From positions 10,483,047 to 10,547,046 of the forward strand of contig OZ024786.1 in the NCBI GenBank assembly GCA_964017065.1: a stretch of DNA of 64,000 bases, read 5' to 3'. Within the stretch, counting starts at the first letter, position 1. The number at the start of each line of letters is the position of its first letter. The DNA is from Haliclona indistincta (taxonomy: Eukaryota; Porifera; Demospongiae; Haplosclerida; Chalinidae). The notes under the pieces are model-generated. The model was given only the letters and a program-made list of their open reading frames with translations, was not told the DNA's origin and did not search any database. Below, one piece after another: positions 44,901-55,776 of this stretch. A program made the translations under genes and the position numbers.

Positions 44901-45379
44901 TGTTATTCATCATGACTGTTCTTCCTCATGCAGTTGTTTGCTGAAGGTGGTTTATTAAATATTGGTAATGGATGCTGTGGAACTACTCCAGCTCATATCA
45001 AGTAAGCCAATGTAATACAGAGGTTTCATTACTTCTTGCAAGGAAGATTTGAATGTAAAGTGTCACCTTGCAGTCACTAATGTGTCAAGTCACTGGACAC
45101 AATGGAGCATGATCAAAGACTTAATGACATTTTAACGCATTAGTGCTCCACGCTTTACCCTTGCAAGAAGTAATAAAACTGCTGTATGTATTAGGAGGTA
45201 TAATGTATTTCAACCAGTCATTTGAGAACAATTATTTTCACTATTTGTTCATTAGTACTTTGTACTGATCGAACATGTGTGTTTGTCTCTGTCTTCCAGA
45301 GCAGTGGCTGAAGCTCTTCGTGGTATTACTCCTCGGAAACCACCGGAGAATTTGTTCAGTGATGCTCTGTTGCTGTCAG
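41621..45379 (+). CDS. Methionine synthase-like homocysteine-binding domain, copy 2
   Basis: Predicted exons: 41621-41672, 41753-41860, 41995-42086, 42139-42228, 42321-42390, 42664-42756, 42806-42912, 42963-43022, 43225-43319, 43934-44034, 44260-44321, 44934-45001, 45300-45379; phases agree throughout (about 359 residues). Exons 1-9 are nearly identical to copy 1. Exons 10-13 add [40 protein letters not shown] and [15 protein letters not shown], so all three zinc-ligand cysteines (GLNC, GCC) expected of the Hcy barrel are present. After exon 13 (LLLSG) no pterin, cobalamin or AdoMet-activation domain follows; instead exon 10 recurs twice. It could act only as a homocysteine-binding/S-methyltransferase-type barrel, or be a non-functional fragment of a full gene elsewhere. 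The stop is not identified. Confidence 0.75.
41900..41959. repeat. (CT)n microsatellite
   Basis: About 58 bp of TC repeat in the intron before exon 3, paralogous to the one at 15519-15594. Confidence 0.93.
42243..42301. repeat. (ACTC)n microsatellite
   Basis: A near-perfect tetranucleotide array of about 58 bp before exon 5, much shorter than its paralogue at 15974-16152. Confidence 0.93.
43466..43770. mobile_element. 305-bp Mutator-like MITE
   Basis: TAGCCTCGCCTC with complement at the right, arms of about 90 bp including GGCCTGGTAATGACTGTCT. The flanks GTTACATAC (43457-43465) and GTTATATAC (43771-43779) are a 9-bp duplication with one mismatch. Its ends resemble those of the 18632-19451 element. 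Confidence 0.83.
43864..43928. repeat. Perfect 30-bp inverted repeat with 5-nt loop at an intron acceptor
   Basis: Arms 43864-43893 and 43899-43928 are exact complements (starting CAGAAAGAGCAAAACTGATT) around the loop TAACA. The right arm includes the polypyrimidine tract TTTTGCTCTTTCTG just before the exon 10 acceptor at 43933. The two downstream copies of this exon keep TTTTGCTCTTTCTGTGTAG but lack the inverted left arm. Confidence 0.95.
44370..44933. other. Intron of methionine synthase-like copy 2
   Basis: No gene seen. Sequence from about 44380 to 44830 begins GGGCTATTCCGACTCC and ends GTCGGAATGACTAT, weakly inverted, so it may be an old TIR insertion; the evidence is thin. Confidence 0.3.
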
Positions 45380-45609
45380 GTGTGTGTGTGCGTGCGTGTG
45401 TGTGTGTGTGCGAGTGTGCGAAATAATTTATAGTGACACTGCAATCTTCCTTCAATTTCCTACTTTGTGATGTACCGTATTTCTTCTAAAGAGTCGGCAC
45501 ACAACACACACACACACACAAGGTGTGTGAGTGCTCACGTGACACACCTTGTGGTTGGATTTAGCTGCAAAGCTCCTTCTGCAAACCATAACTACCCCTT
45601 AACTCTACA

Positions 45610-46445
45610 ATGTGCATGACACACCGAGGATTTTGTGAAATCTGTTCTCATTTTTGCTCTTTCTGTGTAGTATTGGTCTCAATTGTGCACTCGGAGCTAT
45701 AGAGATGAGACCGTTCATTACAGCCATCAGTCGTAACACGGAAGCTTTCGTACTCTGCTACCCCAATGCAGGTGTGCACGACCTCAAGCAAACGACTGCA
45801 TGAGAAGAAAGTCACAACTATGTGTTACAGGTTCGTCATTATCAGTGTGTATATAATGTTCCTTTGTTATAAAGTATAGGAGTTCCTGATGTGAAATGAA
45901 GGTTCACCACGTTATGTGTGTATTTGTGTGTCACTGATTCTCTGTTATACAGCTGTTGTTTACATGGAGTGTGGAGGTTCGTCATAATGTATTCTGTGTT
46001 TCATTGTTTCTCTATTATACATTCTCAATTTGCATGACACACCGAGGATTTTGTGAAATCTGTTCTCATTTTTGCTCTTTCTGTGTAGTATTGGTCTCAA
46101 TTGTGCACTCGGAGCTATAGAGATGAGACCGTTCATTACAGCCATCAGTCGTAACACGGAAGCTTTCGTACTCTGCTACCCCAATGCAGGTGTGCACGAC
46201 CTCAAGCAAACGACTGCATGAGAAGAAAGTCACAACTATGTGTTACAGGTTCGTCATTATCAGTGTGTATATAATGTTCCTTTGTTATAAAGTATAGGAG
46301 TTCCTGATGTGAAATGAAGGTTCACCACGTTATGTGTGTATTTGTGTGTCACTGATTCTCTGTTATACAGCTGTTGTTTACATGGAGTGTGGAGGTTCGT
46401 CATAATGTATTCTGTGTTTCATTGTTTCTCTATTATACATTCTCA
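45610..46445 (+). repeat. Two head-to-tail 418-bp units, each with a copy of methionine synthase-like exon 10
   Basis: Units 45610-46027 and 46028-46445 are virtually identical from GCATGACACACCGAGGATTT to the TTCTCAATT end. Each contains exon 10 with acceptor and donor (45671-45771, 46089-46189; [14 protein letters not shown] to YPNAG). They stand downstream of exon 13, out of order, and their phase (2 in, 1 out) does not join to exon 13 or to each other, so they cannot be translated in frame. Confidence 0.92.
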
Positions 46446-46981
46446 ATTTTCTCTATACAGGGCTTTGTTTTACAGGGGATTGATTGTCCATGCATAGCTG
46501 CAATGAGGTGAGGTGATACTTGTCTAGCGTACAACAAACAATATTTTTTATGCAGGTTCATATTGCAACAGACACTTCTGAGTACATCAAGAAGAACAGT
46601 TACAGGACTATGATTTCGTGACTTCATAGATTATATTTTTATTTTCTTGAATAAAGTAACACGGAGAATACAAGCGTGAACTGTAGTAGTATACGGGTGT
46701 GCAATACGGGGCTGCTTGCACTGTAGTTGCGCGATGGTTACACTGTTGTTGCACTGGTTACAACGATTATTATCCTGACACAGTTATCCACTGGTGTTGT
46801 TATCCTGTGGTTACACGCAAGTTGCACTGGTCACTGTGCTAACCATAGAAACATATCCTGAAGTTAGCTCAAGTTAGCGAGGCCACTGCAGAAGTACGAG
46901 CCACGCCTATATATAGGTACACGCCCTAGAACGCCCCTTCGCGTCGCAAAGCAGTGGTTTGTAAAGCTAAGGATCGCTAGT

Positions 46982-49900
46982 ATGTCTGACAGTGAGTTGT
47001 ATAAGTATTATGTAGTACTGTTATTATCGTCATACTGTCAGATATCCCAGTACCAACCATCTACCAGTTGACAGAGGAGCTGCACTCGATGAGTGATTGG
47101 TACGCTCTGGGTGTGGCTTTGAAAGTGCCTCCCAGTAAACTAAAAGAGATCAGGCAATCTGCTCCGCAAGAGGGAATACAATATTGGAGAATTGAATTAC
47201 TACAGTAGTGGCTTGACTCAACACCTGATGCCTCGTGGAGCATGATTATAGCAGCTTTGGAAAAAATTGGTCATCACACACTGTCAACTAGACTGAGAGA
47301 CAACTACATTATACCAGTAACAGGTGCATGCAGATTGATTTGTGTCAATAGGTGATTATGTTATTTTATTTTTTACAGGTCAGCAAGACTGCTCTAGGTC
47401 TACCAATACAACTACTACTACAGCTCCTGGTAACTATATACATGGTTTCAAAAGTAGTTATTAACTTATTAATGCGACCGGCAAATTGTAATTCACGTGT
47501 AAGTTACACCTATATTTTGGTGGGCAAGCTGTCAGTTCTACTCACCACGAAGCGAAAAGCGGAGTTAGTTGCTGACCAATCAAATTCACTGCTAGTCACG
47601 TGTATTAAACCATCTACACATTCACGACTACTTCCGCTTTTCGTACGTGGTGCAAGGTCTCTGCACTGGTCATGTCTCTGCATCTCTGCATACCTCTGTT
47701 TCGGTCGTGACTCCAGAGATGCAAAATAGTCACTCAAATACATTTTTCACTCTTCTGCCCACCAAGGGAGGCGTGGCTGGTGATGCAGCCCAGAGTGACA
47801 CGTGCTCAATTATTATTTTGGAACCATGTATACAGCATGAAAATTGTCCTGTAGTGTTTACTATTAGTATGAATGGCTGTAAGTATTATAGATGCTCTTG
47901 GTGCAATCATCGCTGAATTATTATTGAGCAGTTACACCCATGTTACACCTATAGTTGCACCCATTTTGGGGCAGAAATAGGTGGGGCCACATGTGGTAAG
48001 ATGGTGGGTCCACCTATTTTCATGCTCGTGTTTGCTATTCTGCACAGCTCTCACTTGCGTAATAGCGCCAGCGTTTAATTCTTCCTAATAATTATCTGCT
48101 GTAGTTCTGAGATCTACATTTGTAAGCCTATAGCAACCAGCCCAAAAAGTGCAAAAACTTTCACGAAAACTATCATCTGTTGTGATATTTCGCTTTCACC
48201 CAGCTCTACTATAACAAATTTGAAAACAGAGTCAATAATTAATGAAACTGACGTTATTGTTGTATAGTTATACTTTGTATAGGAAATAGCTGTCAAGTGG
48301 CATCTGGCTATGAGAGAAACTGTTAGTTTTAAAAACTGGCTTTGCTTGCCACTAATAAGGCCATGCAAAGTAGATTGTCAGTTATCGTCAGCAACAAAAT
48401 GGGAAAGGATAGTGGGAGGGAGGTCATTCATTATTTTTCAGAAAACAGGTCATAATGAGAAGGAAAATGAAAAACTGGAAAAGATGCATGATATTGCAGA
48501 TGGTAGCTTGGCTAGTTAAACGCATTTCGAAGAAGAGCAACCTATGATTGCGAGCAATCTGTTTCAATGTAACTGTACAAGAACTTGATGTAGGAGCCAA
48601 ACCACTAACATACTACGAATGTACATACGCAAGTAGCTCATCCATAACACTCATGCCTTCTTTAAAATGCCCATCAAAACTTTCTGGAGTGACGAACGAG
48701 CCAAAAGTTTGTCGACTTGGAGCTTTGTACGTCCTTCTAGAATATTCTCGAATAAACCCACAAAGGTTATGCCATCTGGCACTTGAATCACTGTCGTCGC
48801 AGTGGTAATGATGGGCGGAGACTGTTATTTTGTTAATGTTGAACCAGTATGCTGGTAGTTTTCGTACATGCAGGTTACTTTCCATGGCCTACCTTTATGC
48901 TCAGTTTAGGCATTCTTTGTTAATATCATAAAATGCGCAAATGTTACTATCACTATCACGATGGTGAAAACATTCATGAGTGTGATAATTTCAATACTTT
49001 TGCTCAGCCCTGGAGTTTAGTACATTAGTGTGGTGCTTGTATGGTGCAGAGCATAATTGTAACCTAGTTTGGGACAGCTAGCATACTTTTTGTAGTAGAA
49101 ACTTGTATTGTCGAATAAATAATACAGTAACTAAAGGGTTAACAATGTACATTCAATTCTTGACGTGTTTTATTTGATGCACGAATCATACAGTTACAAC
49201 TGCTTCTGTTATTGTGCCTGGAAAGTATCGAAGAGATTTTGAAGATATACAAAATAAATTTGCTCGACTCTTTGTTGAAGTCACTGAGATATTGGAAAAA
49301 GAAAAATCAGTCAACATAAAGCGTCTCAGAGGATATGTGTCCAAATTTCCAGAGATGAATGATTCACTTGATAATGCTCGCACTATCTCAGACATCATTA
49401 ATATCATTCATAGACACTCATCTCTCACATCTTGCTCACATCTCAAAGGAGTTGCTGATCTATTTGGTGTCTCTGCTGCCATCGAAAAAATTGAAAAGTA
49501 TTATGAATTCGTTGACAATTTTTGTCAATACAAATTGACTAATCACATCTACATGAAGCAATTCTTTACTGTCAAGTCAATAGATGTAACACCTTCTACA
49601 ACCATCACTTTCAAATTAAGATGGCGTCCAAATGATAAGACTCTGTCCGATATACTAGAGCTTCTCCAACAAGCCTTCGATGATCAGTGTGTCTATGTCC
49701 ACATCATGGTAGTTAGAGGAGGGAGTGTACGGGTAATCTGCTGTGCTCCACAGAATCTAATGACCGAACTAGTGAGGCTAGCACAAAAGAACAGGGAGCT
49801 GCTGGTGGAGAGCAGTGTCACCTACCTTAGGGTAGGAGACACTATAGTAGTGGACACCAGTGATCAGAATGAGGTGAGGATATGTTATCATAAAATCTGT

Positions 49901-52322
49901 GTTACTTTAGATTTTCATCATCAGATATCACTTGTGCGAGATCTTGTCCTTCAACTAACCATTGCACTTCAGCTGAAAGGTGAGCAGAATGCAGACTATA
50001 TACAATCATATAATATTGCTCTTCAAACACCAGACTCCAAGCACAGGTTGAGTGGACCTGATTCTCAAGGTATGTTAATACTATGTGCCTGATCTATTGC
50101 AGTCATATAATATTATTACATACACATGCATGCGCCATAATATGTTTCCTACCCACAGCAGCTGAGGATGTGATGAAGAGTATGACACACTCCAGTGCTG
50201 TGAGTGATGGTGTTACTGATGATGGTATAGTACGTAATGGTTGTCAACATACCCAGAGTGAGCCCTCCAGCTCAATATGGCAGATCACAATAGAGGAGGC
50301 TGAGTATATCTTGGCTTATAAACCAGATGGAACCTTTCTTGTTAGAGCGGTTATTGGGAAACCTGTTTCTGATCCATCATCATATTCAATTAATACACAT
50401 GCTATCAATGTCGTGTGAGTTAGTACTATCTTACCTCATGCTATTGGTCAATACTGTGTGTCAATACAGTGTCAATGGACGGGTAAGGAATGCACTGATC
50501 TACAGAAGAGGAAGCTACTATGGATCACTCAATAATGAGAAGTATACATCAATTGAACACTTTGTGACTGATCTATCAAGAAAAGGGTTTACTCTTGATG
50601 AAGGAGCAACATCAGTTACACTGACCAATCCACTTTTTCCTGACAAGTGAGCTATCAGTAATGTTGTTTGTGTTTATCACTTCTCACTATCTGCAGAGAT
50701 ACTCTTGCTAACCTACCATCAGATATTCCTACTGTCATACCAGTGAGTGTTTGGATTTATGAATTTTCAACCACAATGTTGATTTTGTAAATTCATAGCT
50801 TTATTATGGTCACGTAGCAAGTGAAAAGCTGTATTGGAGTTGACAAAAACTAGAAAGTGTATAGGGATGATATGTTTGCAAGAATAATGACAGAGCAAGT
50901 GCCGTAACCCTCGCCGAGGGTTAAAACAAGTCTTGAATTAACACTTGCAAAGTTAACCAAAGCTAGTATCTAGCATATTAATAGCTTGCACATGTAAATG
51001 ATCATCTGTTCAAACTGCCCCAGGTCTGCACTCGATCCTTATAACTTTGAATTACTTGTTAACTTTCTGTTCCTTTATCACTTTAAACATTTTTCAGCTT
51101 CATCAAAAGTACATTTAACATAATTATTATGAAAAATCGCCTGATGCTGAAATTGTGAGAGACGGTGAAGATCTGGAATGGGTTTTCGTGAGATACACTA
51201 TCATGACTTATGACGATGATTAAGTGATGTCGGCGACGGACTTTTTCCTAGCGCTTGCATGAGCACATGACTTCAGTAAAGTTTAGATGGTTAAAACCAG
51301 CCAGTTAATTTGCAGACTTAATTATAGTTTTTTTTTGCATATCAGACTCATTTTCAATGCATGATTGGTATGCATTCTTAAATACACTAGATGTCATGTT
51401 TCACTTGTGTTAATTAACTAGTAGTATAGCTATCAATTTTCTAGTATTGTGTGGTATGTACACTGATTAAATAATGGTACCACTGATGTTGTTTCTCAGC
51501 ATTACACATTCAGTGATGTGGCATCACTTCCCAAGCATTACCCTCACCACGATCAAAGCACATGGCTCTGCAGACAGCTCAGTAAGGAGGAGTCAGAGAG
51601 GTTGCTGAGAGGGAGGATAGATGAGACTTTCCTAGTGAGAGCAACTGACCTGTCAGGTCCCAGTCACCTCTTCACAGTGGATATTGTGTAAGTCAATGTA
51701 TACATGCAATAGCAGCAATTATTGTTACTTCCTGTCCGGCATCAAAGGCACTGCCCAGACTTTAATCTCCGTATTTTCACGAGCGTAATATTGAACAGTC
51801 AATGACTTTTATACGTACTACACGTGCGCCACTAACACGAGTCACCCAAGTGTTTGATAGAAGGAACGATAATCATTTAATGTTAGTGAGTCGTGCTTTA
51901 TGTGATTTATGGAATTTGGGTCATGGTCTCATGTCATTAATCGTGCAAAGCACTTTTTCTCAACATTAAGTAATACATATTGACACAGATGTTGTATAGC
52001 ATAGTGAAAGCGTATCATATACATGCAGGTAATTTTAATTGTGTTAAGCAATCAGTAGTTTAAATCGACCAATTTGTTTTCTCTACGCTACAGTACATTT
52101 TTCTTTTTTTTCTGTTTTAGGGTACAGAAGAAAGTTGTCAGTCTGTGTGTTTATAGAGATGGTGATTGGTTACGAATTGAAGGAATGAGAGAAAGATATG
52201 ACTCTATCAACACATTAGTGATGCATCATGTCATCGCAGCATCATATATACTAATTGATGATCATGAAATACTAGTATATTTTCGATATCCTGTGCATAC
52301 ATCTAAGTACCATTATAAGTAA
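46982..52322 (+). pseudogene. DD-SH2 copy 3, with a nonsense codon in the death domain
   Basis: Predicted exons: 46982-46991, 47042-47323, 47379-47429, 49194-49873, 49925-49979, 50034-50069, 50159-50414, 50470-50646, 50697-50742, 51500-51687, 52121-52322. Phases close to a stop (about 660 codons), but codon 59 is TAG (47206-47208), where copies 1 and 4 have Tyr in LLQYWLN. This is the most diverged copy: its linker is short (SRSTNTTTTAPG) and the first two thirds of the unknown domain differ strongly (KYRRDFEDIQNKFARLF), while the last third is almost identical to the others. SH2-a (DGTFLVRAVIG) and SH2-b (DETFLVRATD) keep their FLVR arginines. It may still give a protein by internal initiation or readthrough, or the TAG may be an allele or an assembly error. 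Confidence 0.8.
47430..49193. other. Long intron of DD-SH2 copy 3
   Basis: No recognised gene. The right end (TAAAGGGTTAAC at 49134-49143) looks like the end of another TTAA/piggyBac-like element, but the matching left end was not found. A 90-residue minus frame at 48613-48885 is unassigned. Confidence 0.4.
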
Positions 52323-53291
52323 TTTTTTGTAATGATGTATCAAATTTAATGTTTCATTTGACAATGGCTCTAACTACTTGGTACATTGTCACTGCATGTG
52401 TAGCTATTAAATTTTGTTTAAACCATGTTACAAAACAATAGTAATGATCATGATTTAGATCAAACTACTAGCTCTTACAGTAAATGAGTTTATAACGTCT
52501 ACATGTGTGTTAATTGCTACAAATAAATCTGTTTTTTCACACCAAGTCTCACTTGCTTCTATAGCCCTAAGCATCACAGTGTTTGACACACATAAGACTC
52601 ATGAAATACTGTCGAAAGATATAGAGGTCAATTGATTGTGTCACATCCCAAAAAGTTCACTTGTGCATAAGAATGTGCATGGGGAAAGCCTAAAAATCTT
52701 CTGATGAGGGGTTTCTCTCCTGTTGTAGCTCCTGGTAAGTAGCACACTCTTGATAATATGCATCTCCTTAATTCATGCAACATGGTGTCTCATCAGCTCA
52801 CAACAATGGTATTATTATTATTTGCCATTAGTGGTGACAGGCTGTAGACATCCCTGTTCAATTCGTCTAGTTTGTATTCAGTGTATTGCGATGTGTGGCA
52901 GCTAGACTTAGGAAGTGTCCTGCATGGTACTACCATACAAATTAAAGCTATATATCAGGAGATACTAGTGGTATACTTGAGGTTTAGAGTCACAAAGATC
53001 CTGTGAAACAAGTAAAAGTATATGGCTCTGCGTGTAACATGATCTGTAGTATTGCATAGAAATTAATATTGATTAATTTATTTTGGTTTATTAGGCTTTT
53101 GATTTTCAAACATGATTGAGTGGCTGCTACACAACATTAACTTTTAGCAATACACATAAATGTAAAATGTGAATTCACAACACTTTTGTACCCAAAATAA
53201 TGCATCTACTCATCCGATCTACTGTAGCTTTACTGTGATGGTTGAAAGACTAATATTGTTAGTGCTCATGAGTTGTGTTTCCTGTCCACAG

Positions 53292-54635
53292 TTACTGAAG
53301 AGGATGTGACAAGCTCAAGTGTAAGTTGTGACTGATGGTGCTACTGATTGAGAGGAAGGATAGATGAGACATTCCTAGTGAGAGCAACTGACCTGTCAGG
53401 TCCCAGTAACCTCTTTACAGTGGATATTGTGTATGTAGTTAGAATATTGCATCATGAGTAGATATTATTATGTTTAAACTGTTGATCCTTAGAGTATACA
53501 GAAGAAAGTTGTTAGTTTGGGTGTTCATAAAGATGGTGATTGGTTGCGACTCAAAGGTGTTCGAGAAAGATATGACTCTATCAATACTTTGGTAATGCGA
53601 CGCGTCACAGCAGCAGTTCCTATACCAATTGTTGACAACACAGTACTAACATATATTTTCAATATCCAGTGAACTCAATGACATGAAGAACATCATGCAC
53701 ACATCAGCAAGTGCAATTCTTTTAATTAGCTATACGGTATCCGAACTCAATATCATCTGTTTCACTTTGAGTAGTAGCAATAAGTTTTCTATTAAAATCC
53801 ATATGCATGCTTCATAATTTCTATCTCGTTATTAAATTTTTTAATAACTGAAGGAGATCCACAGATAATTCAGGACCGCTCTAATGCAAGTAATTTTCCA
53901 ATAGTGCTTTTGTTCGGCATAAGGCGGCAACAACTCATCAGGTCATTGTGTCACACGTCATGATCAATGAGAGCACAGTGTGTTTGTGATCTGTGCTATT
54001 GTAAAGATACGGCAACGACAGTGAGCAGAATAATGTGTCTTTGGACGTGCACAATTCACCACAAGGTGAAATATCAGCATTTGAATGCTAATACATTGCA
54101 TTGTAGCTGCTATTTTGTTCTTCATCTATTCCTACATAGGGACGCCCTACCGTACTTCCCTGCGTACTTCACTCTGAGTAGTGCACGTGTATGCACCTTC
54201 TAAAAAATTAATTTGGTAATTTTTTCATTAAAATCAGTAAATTTAACTTAAAATTTATCAATTGAAAGCTCATTTTTTGGTATAATCTCATTAACATTCA
54301 TACAATGATGTGTTTCGAAGTTGTTCTTGTGTAGTAAAATATCGATAATTATTTGAAATTAAAATTTACAGTATCCAATGCACTCATCAAAGTATATGTA
54401 TTCCAATAGACTATTCCGTTGTAATGATATAAATCATAACATTGATGTTTTCTTTTATAATGTGTCAGCGAGTCAATGACATGGTTCAAGTACTTATTTA
54501 GTAGCACAATTGTAACCATCTGTTAAAGTCTGTCAGTGTCTCATTCTAGCACCTACTGACCTTGAGAAGTGTCTTTTACCTACAGTGGGTGATACAGATG
54601 AAGAATATACATGTACTTACCTGCAATGCAGGTAG
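53292..54635 (+). pseudogene. Degenerate duplicate of the SH2-b end of DD-SH2 copy 3
   Basis: Pieces in order: VTEEDVTSSS-like (53292), a 5'-truncated SH2-b exon (53351-53433, RIDETFLVRATDLSGPSNLF), a second SH2-b exon (about 53493-53672, KKVVSLGVHKDGDWLRLKG) with a small insertion that shifts frame before the end, and, after about 0.9 kb of unrelated sequence, the C-terminal exon (about 54537-54635, LILAPTDLEKCLLP). It matches copy 3 (QKKVVSL, LR.G.RERYD) best, so it is a decayed local duplication. The acceptor half of the first SH2-b exon is lost. Confidence 0.72.
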
Positions 54636-54658
54636 GAAAGCACTATAACACCACATAC

Positions 54659-54720
54659 CCAATGCAGTGCTGGGAACCATCTAAGATAATAGACCTATTG
54701 CACCTGTTGTTATACCAACG

Positions 54721-54763
<43 letters not shown>

Positions 54764-54788
54764 CGAGAGAGAGAGGGAGGGAGGGAGG
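54659..54788 (-). pseudogene. Cupin exon 2 fragment and (GA)n, ending at the assembly gap
   Basis: CAGTGCTGGGAACCATCTAA and GATAATAGACCTATTGCACC match the start of cupin exon 2 and its acceptor in copies 1 and 2, followed by the GA-rich tract. The rest of exon 2 is missing on the exon side (the fragment abuts the DD-SH2 relic) and the remainder is hidden by Ns. Confidence 0.75.
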
Positions 54789-54988
54789 NNNNNNNNNNNN
54801 NNNNNNNNNNNNNNNNNNNNNNNNNNNNNNNNNNNNNNNNNNNNNNNNNNNNNNNNNNNNNNNNNNNNNNNNNNNNNNNNNNNNNNNNNNNNNNNNNNNN
54901 NNNNNNNNNNNNNNNNNNNNNNNNNNNNNNNNNNNNNNNNNNNNNNNNNNNNNNNNNNNNNNNNNNNNNNNNNNNNNNNNNNNNNNNN
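54789..54988. other. Assembly gap, 200 N
   Basis: A run of exactly 200 N, probably an arbitrary-size gap, beginning within a GA microsatellite. A whole cupin / methionine synthase-like unit could be collapsed here. Confidence 0.99.
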
Positions 54989-55444
54989 AGGCGCGCCCCT
55001 GTGCCAAACGTATTGGCTTCGGCATTTCTATGGCTTCAGTGCAAATTTCACAACATTTTAAGAAAAACAAAATGGCTGCCAAGAAAATTTGGACATTTTA
55101 TGGCTTCGGGTGCTCGGAAAACACATTTTGGCGCATTCTCTACGATCTGGGCTACATTTTACATTGACCAGAACCACTGCTATTTACATGTACTTTTCAG
55201 TAGCCAGCCCCAAAGCACTAACTTTGAGCAAAATTTGACGAGGTCACTGCACTTTACCGACTTCACTTTCGAAGTGGGAGGGGCATATCGATCGACTTGA
55301 GTATGGGCAATTGCGGCTACTCACTGGCGTAAAAGGACGCAAATTTGAGACCAGTAGCACAAAAGACACATGAGATATTCACGAGAGAAGTGGTCAGCAT
55401 TTACGAGGTTAAAATTTCAGCAAGATAATTTAGTAGTTAAAGGG
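54989..55444. mobile_element. Truncated piggyBac-like MITE, family A
   Basis: GGCGCGCCC...GGCATTTCTATGGCTTCAGT to GTTAAAGGG matches 35909-36361 closely; TTAA follows at 55445-55448. The left end lies in the gap. Confidence 0.85.
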
Positions 55445-55776
55445 TTAATTAAACATGGACATGTCAAATGAGGGAGTATATCAGTATAGAATAGATCCTA
55501 GCCTGGTAACGGAAAACCTGCAGCAGATGATAACTTATGTATATAGTCATGATCATCATGCAATTGTGATTGATATCTAACATAACACTGTACCATCACA
55601 CTTGCCTTAATTTAATCTGTCTACTGCACTTAATTTTTGTATTCCCTTTTAGAATCACATGGATTTCACATCAATAATAAGTGGATATGTGAAGAGTTCG
55701 AAGTGTGTTTCCCTTGTCTTATCTGAAGCCTCACAACATGTGTTGCTAACATGTAACGAAGGCTATAATCACTCAT

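Noticed and set aside
48613..48885. 90-residue minus-strand gene in the DD-SH2 copy 3 intron
   Set aside because: No recognised motif, splice partners or paralogue; probably chance or transposon-derived.
54611..55300. 229-residue open frame across 54.8-55.0 kb
   Set aside because: It exists only because the 200 Ns are read as open codons; both sides are repeat sequence.
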